Shown here one piece after another: positions 38,301 through 44,300 of a stretch of 64,000 bases of DNA. Every line of letters starts with the position of its first letter. Within the stretch, counting starts at the first letter, position 1. Below the pieces are notes generated by a model. The model saw nothing but the letters and a program-made list of their open reading frames with translations. It was not told where the DNA came from and did no database searches. The position numbers and the translations under genes were made by a program. Origin of the DNA: Brachycybe producta (Eukaryota; Arthropoda; Diplopoda; Playtdesmida; Andrognathidae); the NCBI GenBank assembly GCA_036925085.1, contig JAUPFP010000020.1:3218995-3282994 (forward strand). The letters run 5' to 3'.

Positions 38301-41300
38301 GGTACTTCTAGGGCCAGTTGAGATATTTTTAGGGCATTTAAATATTTTTCGACTTTTGGCCGTTTTTTTAAAAAAAGTCAAAGACTTGGCTTTTGACCCA
38401 TTTTTTTGAATTTTAAAAATTCTTTCATTTTTCTGCCATGTCAAGCTTTTGGGGACTTCTGGGGCCAGTTGGGCGCTCCTGAGGCATTTTTAGAGCTTTT
38501 AGAAGATTTAAATATTTTTCCACTTTTGGCCGTTTTTTGAAAAAAAAGCCAAAGACTTGGCTTTTGACCCATTTTGTCGAATTTAAAAAAATTCTTGAAT
38601 CCTTGTGCTTTTCCAAGCTTTTGGGGACTTCTGGGACAATAAACAAAATAGTTCTTCAATGACCATTGGTAGAATTTAGGGTGGTTTCACATGGAACACT
38701 TTGTGGCGCCACATAAAGTGGTCGTTCTTAGCTCATCACTGATTACTACAAGCTCGAATTTCTATACAATATCCACAAGCAGATTGTTTTTCAATTTGTG
38801 ACCCAAGTGCCAGTTGTAAAGTAGGCCTAATCATCATTAGAGTAACCGCGATTATGCTTTTATTTATTTTTTTTCTAATCAAAGAGGCTTTTTAGAGGCT
38901 AGAGGTCTGGTTACTATCAAGTTGTCAACTAGAGTTCTAGCCTTTAACCAATGTTCTTGATTGAAAAAAAAAATATTGTTGGTTGATCTAAAGGGGGGGT
39001 TGTTACTTCATAGTTGGCCCTTTGGCCACACAGATTGAGAAACATTCGGTTGATATTGCATAATAATCCGAGCCCTACTGAATACATAAGATGTTTTCAC
39101 ATGAACCATCGCTACAGGTTTTTTTCTTTCTTCTGCGACACAGTGGCAAAGAGGTGGTTGAGTCCCGCCACAAGTGGCGACCACCAGCTTTTTGTCAATG
39201 ATGATCAAGGTCACACCAGTGGCTCAGACTGATAATAGGCCACTCTTTTTCAATGGTGGTCCGTGTGAAGCAAGCCACGTCAAGCACTTTTTTTCACAGG
39301 CAGTTCTGCCTAACACTAAGTTTTTTGTTTGCCCCGCCCTTTTATGAGCATCATCATTTTCTCATTCGTTTGTTACTTGATCTGATGTCACATGCCCCGC
39401 CCTTTTATGAGGGACGGCAATTTCTAATTGGTTGATATTTAGTCTGACGTTCATAAAAGGGGCGGGGCGAACGAAATCTTAGTGCTGGGCAGAACTGCCT
39501 GTCTTTGTTTCACCACAAAGTAGCGCCACAAAGTGGTCCGTGTGAAGTGATTGAGCTGTTTGAGCAGCAAGCTGACTAATTAAGTCAATTAATAAGCCAT
39601 GTTAAAACTATGAAATTAAACATAAAATTTACAGCCAAATCAGCTTTTTTTTTTCTTTTTTCAAGAGAAAGAAAGTAATAAGCGGGCCATCTTAAGCTAT
39701 AAGAAATAATTCGAGCTCATTAAAATTTTTTATTTCTTGTGAGAAATAACTCCAGATTGTAAACACACGTTCAAAAATGCTGACGAAAAAAAGGCTGCTA
39801 AATTTCAGTCACCCAGAACCTAAAAGTGGGAAAAGTGCTTTTTTTTTTTTCGTCTTCGTCTTTTTTTAAAACTTGAGTGAAATCTTTAATTGGATTTTTT
39901 TTTAGGTCTTCGTGTGAAAAGGAAAAGTTCGAAGGAGGAAGGAGATTAGCCATTTGAAAATATGGTTTTCATTTCTCATTTCCTATTTTGCATAATAAGT
40001 TCATAACTTCATAAATCATTCTTACAAAAACACCTGGAAAAATTCAGTCTGAAATATATATGGTTTTGAAAGTTAATAACGGAGACTATGGACGACGTGA
40101 CATAATGAGCCATCAGATTTTTTAAAAAAAGTGAGCACTTGCTCCTGAGCATGAGCTAATAAAGCAAAAGGTAATGCTTCTGAGCCCACAGTGTGAGTAT
40201 TTGTTTCAGCAGCTTGAATATTTACTCAGTACTTGGAGCAAATGCACCAAATAGTCGAGCACTTGCTAGAAAAAATTGAGTCTGGTCAGAATCTCCGCAA
40301 AGAGCGCTAGCATCGTTTTTCAAATGAGCCCATAGACCCAATGTTAAAGAAAAAATGTTAATTTTTAAAACACACAATCGCGGCATTATGTTTATTTTTC
40401 ATATTTAAAGTTGTCCAATTTTGATGGTTCAAAGTGCAATGTGCACCTTAAATATAGGCTTATCGAATGATAGAAGGACAAAAAAATTGGTAAGTGCGGT
40501 TCTATTTTTAAAAAGTATTTCTAAATCGCGAATTTCTAACTTTTATGTTCCTCCTTCCATACTCCATTGAGTATGCACTCGTAAGCAAAAAAAACATCCA
40601 TTAAAATGCTCGTAAAAATAATTTTAAAAAACCAGAAAAAATTTCAGCACGTGCGCCAACGTGTTGGCTTCACTGTGGTTTAATTGTTTTTTTTAAATTA
40701 TTTTTACGAGCATTTTAATGGATGGTTTTTTTTTCTTATTTAGGAATACTCAATAGAGTTTAACATAAAGAATTAGAAATTCGTGATTTTGAAATACTTT
40801 TTAAAAATAGAAGGACACTTACCAATTTTGTGTCATTCTATCACTCGATCAACATATATTTAAGGTGCACGTTGCACTTTGAAAACTTAATATTGGACAA
40901 CTTTAAATATGAAAAATTAAACATATTGCCGCCGCGACTGTGTTATTTTAAAAATTAACATTTTTTTCTTTTCACATTGTGTATATGGGCTCAATAGAAA
41001 AACGTTGCTAGTGCTCTTTGTGGAGATTTTTCGAAGTAATTTTGTGATGTAGCAAATGGTATAATCGTTTTCTTTATTCGTACATAAATGAGCAAATGCT
41101 CATGCTCCAACTATTTGTATAGGAGCAATGATATTTTTTATTACCTTTTGCTTACGCTCACGAGCAATTGCTCGTTTTTTTTTTTTCATATGGTCCAATG
41201 AGTTATAAACTGAACAAGAATCGAACTGAATTCAGTTTCATCTCTTGGCCAGTTTGGATTCTTATTGAGCTTGAGTCTTGTCTCGTACCGGGTTTGTGTG

Positions 41301-44300
41301 AGAAGCTGCCTGATGCCTCTGTCTAGCTTGACTCTTGTTCAGTTTGGCCCTTTTTATGGAGTTTAGCTACTGACTAAGCTTGGCGCCTGTCCAGTTTAGC
41401 TACTGCCTATAGTTTGATCCTAGTCAAGTTCTTCTGTCCACTTTGGCTCCTTATTAAATTCGGCTCTTGTCCAGTTTAGCCTTTTATCCAGTTTGATTTC
41501 TGTTCAGTTTAGCGACATTACAGTCTAGTTTTATGGTCCTGGCACACATGACAGGGGTCGGACTGACGGCCGTCACCCAGTGGAGGCACTGCACCGTTCA
41601 ATGACATGTGTCTGTTCACACAACAGCGTGCCGTGCCATGACAGGACAATGCATTGGCCCTGCGACTGGCCCCAGTGGATATTGTCATGTTCCTTCTTTT
41701 CTCGGTCACGGTCCTGTCTTGAATTGCAGATTAGAAAAGGGGGGGGGGAAGGAGGTGTTTGCATTAATTATTAAGTTATTAACAAATGGAAGCCCCGTCA
41801 TTGGGCACGGTCCGATCAAGTGTGTCCTAGACAACCGAGCCGAGGCAATGCCAGAACGCGGAAATGTCGCTCGGACCAGTGTGGTTTCCAGATTATTGGG
41901 CCGAGACAGGGTCATGTGTGCTGGGACCATTATCCTTGTAGAATTTATCTCCTGTCCAGTTTTACATAGGAAAGTTTTGACCCACAACTTGACTTCTTTG
42001 CTGTTTTTGACGAAGTTCGTAACAATAAAACACGATCTAATCAATTTTGTATTTTATTCAAACAGAACATGAAGTTGGAAATGGAAATGAAAGACGAGAA
42101 GCTCGGAGCTCTGACTCGAGAGTTGGATGATTTGACGTTTGGAAACAAAGGAGATGAAGAAGTGAGGCCTTTTTTTTTCCTTTGCGTATTATGTTAAAAG
42201 CTGTTCCCGTAATGAACCGATTTGTAAATCGTATTTTTTCCCCCGCTAATCAGATCGCTCAACTAAAACGAGGAAAACACGAACTTCAACTAAAATTAAA
42301 AGACCAGGAAGAAGAACTGGACGATTTGGCCGGACAAGTTCAGCTGTTGGAACAGGCAAAGTTACGACTCGAGATGAATCTGGAGAATGTGCGGAAGGAA
42401 TATCGAAAGGAACTTTCTCAGAAAGAGGAAGAGATTGAAGAAACACGAGCAAGCTGTCAAAAGAAGGTAAAACTAACATTTTTCATTGTTTTAGCAATTC
42501 TTTTTATAATCTATATATAAAGACGGAGTACTTCGTCAACTTTCGGAGGCCGACAGCGACAATGAATGTGTCAAAATAGAAGAGCTCAAAATGTAGGCAT
42601 GGCGTAAAGTACCACTTTCTTAAATTTCACCCCAAAAAAACCTGGCCCAACAGGTCAAAATAGGTCAGATTGTGTGTGTGCGCCACCTGGCGGCCTTCTG
42701 CGCAATTGCAAATGACGTTACCGCCTCCCCAAAATCAAAAGCCTAGACTGCGCTCTCATCATTTTAATGCAGGCATTTAGAAATCGGGACGAACAGAAGT
42801 TGGCTCCGCTCTTTTAATGACGACCGGCAACTTCTAATTGGTTTGTTGTGTGGTTCGACGTTGAAAAGGGCGGAGCATGTGACGTCAGACTACATAACCA
42901 ACCAATTAGAAGTTGCCGGTCGTCATAAAAAGGGCGGAGCCAACTTGTGCTCGTCCCGATTTCTAAATGCCTGTCATTTTAACTTCAAATAATTTTTCCA
43001 TTTGTCGAGTGTGAAGGGTATCCACTAGTTAGTATAATTACATGTGGTTCCGGCCTCTCGAGGTCTGGGACGTCTTCGCACGAATCCATTTAGTAAACTG
43101 GCCATTGGGAAAATGTGATTCCTCGTACTAAGAAACTTTGAAGTTTTGCAAGCTCGCCAATAGTGATACCTACTCGCAGCGCTGTAACTAGCTAATTTTG
43201 TGCCCCAGTGTCTGCGCAGCGCTTTGAGCTTTGCATTCAAGGCAAGTGCTTCACTCGCCATGCCCTCGTCACAGCTCTGCCCACAGCAGATTTACCGTTT
43301 TTGCGGCAAAACGGTAGACAATCGAATTGAATCGAAAGACTTAAAATTGTATGTGGGCTTAAGAAAGTTGCATTTCAAGTGAAATTCCTGGAAAACACAT
43401 CCGATTACTGGCATTCGGCTCCCGTTCAATCATTGTGACCCGTCTCCATATTCTGGAATTCCGCATAAATGGAACTTCAGTCCAATTTTTTTTTTTGGGC
43501 GTTTTCTTCCAAATGTCTGTTACGCCTCCCCATAAATATTACGGTCTATTAATAATATTTTATTTTGGTTTTGTTTAGCTCAAAATACTCGAACACCAAC
43601 TTGAGACAGAACACGATGACAGACAATCTCTGATAAGAGAAAAACACGACCTGGAACGTAAACTTTCCGACCTTCAAGACAGACCCGTGGTAAACCACGA
43701 TGCCGATACGGTCCATCGTCTTCGTAAGGATTTGAAACGTACAAAAGCCCTCCTCAAAGACGCTCAGATTATGTTAGATCGAAGCAGAGAAGAGAATCCG
43801 TCGAAATCTGTTATCAGGCAGTTAAAGAACCAGGTAAGACGAGAGGCTACCATTACGACACTTAAAAGAGAATCATCAGTTTTGACTCCTGTGTTTTTTA
43901 ACGTTTCAGCTCGAAGATGCCGAATTTGCGAGAACGGCGGCCATCAAAGCGAGACAGGGAGCCGAGCTCGAGCTTCAGGAGGCCGTGTCTCAGGTGGAGG
44001 ATACGTCCAAAGCGAAACACGAACTCGAAAAGAAGCTACAACTCGTCTTACGAGAAAAGAACGAACTTCAGGCTCACGTCGAAGAAAACGAAGAGGAGAT
44101 GTCCGAAGTGATGCGCAAATACAAGGCGGCTGTTTCTCAGCTGTCGACCGATCAGATCCAACTCGGAGAACTCGCATCTCAAGTGTCGGACCTCGAGGTC
44201 GAACGCAACATGCTCAAAGAGCAACTGGCCGAAATGAGCGGCAAAGTGGAACAGCTCGAAGGAGAGACTGTTAGTTCTCACGAACAGAAGAGGCTAGAAC

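Noticed and set aside
39905-39955. Possible exon after tttttttttag ([14 protein letters not shown])
   Set aside because: Out of phase with exon 19 and with the alternative first exon. It ends in a stop, and no MYO18 homology is missing there.
41608-42072. 154-codon + strand ORF
   Set aside because: It spans the inverted-repeat element at 41532-41931 and runs into exon 20 in a different frame.
43025-43261. 78-codon - strand ORF in the exon 21-22 intron
   Set aside because: No domain and no splice context; human MYO18A aligns without any gap here.
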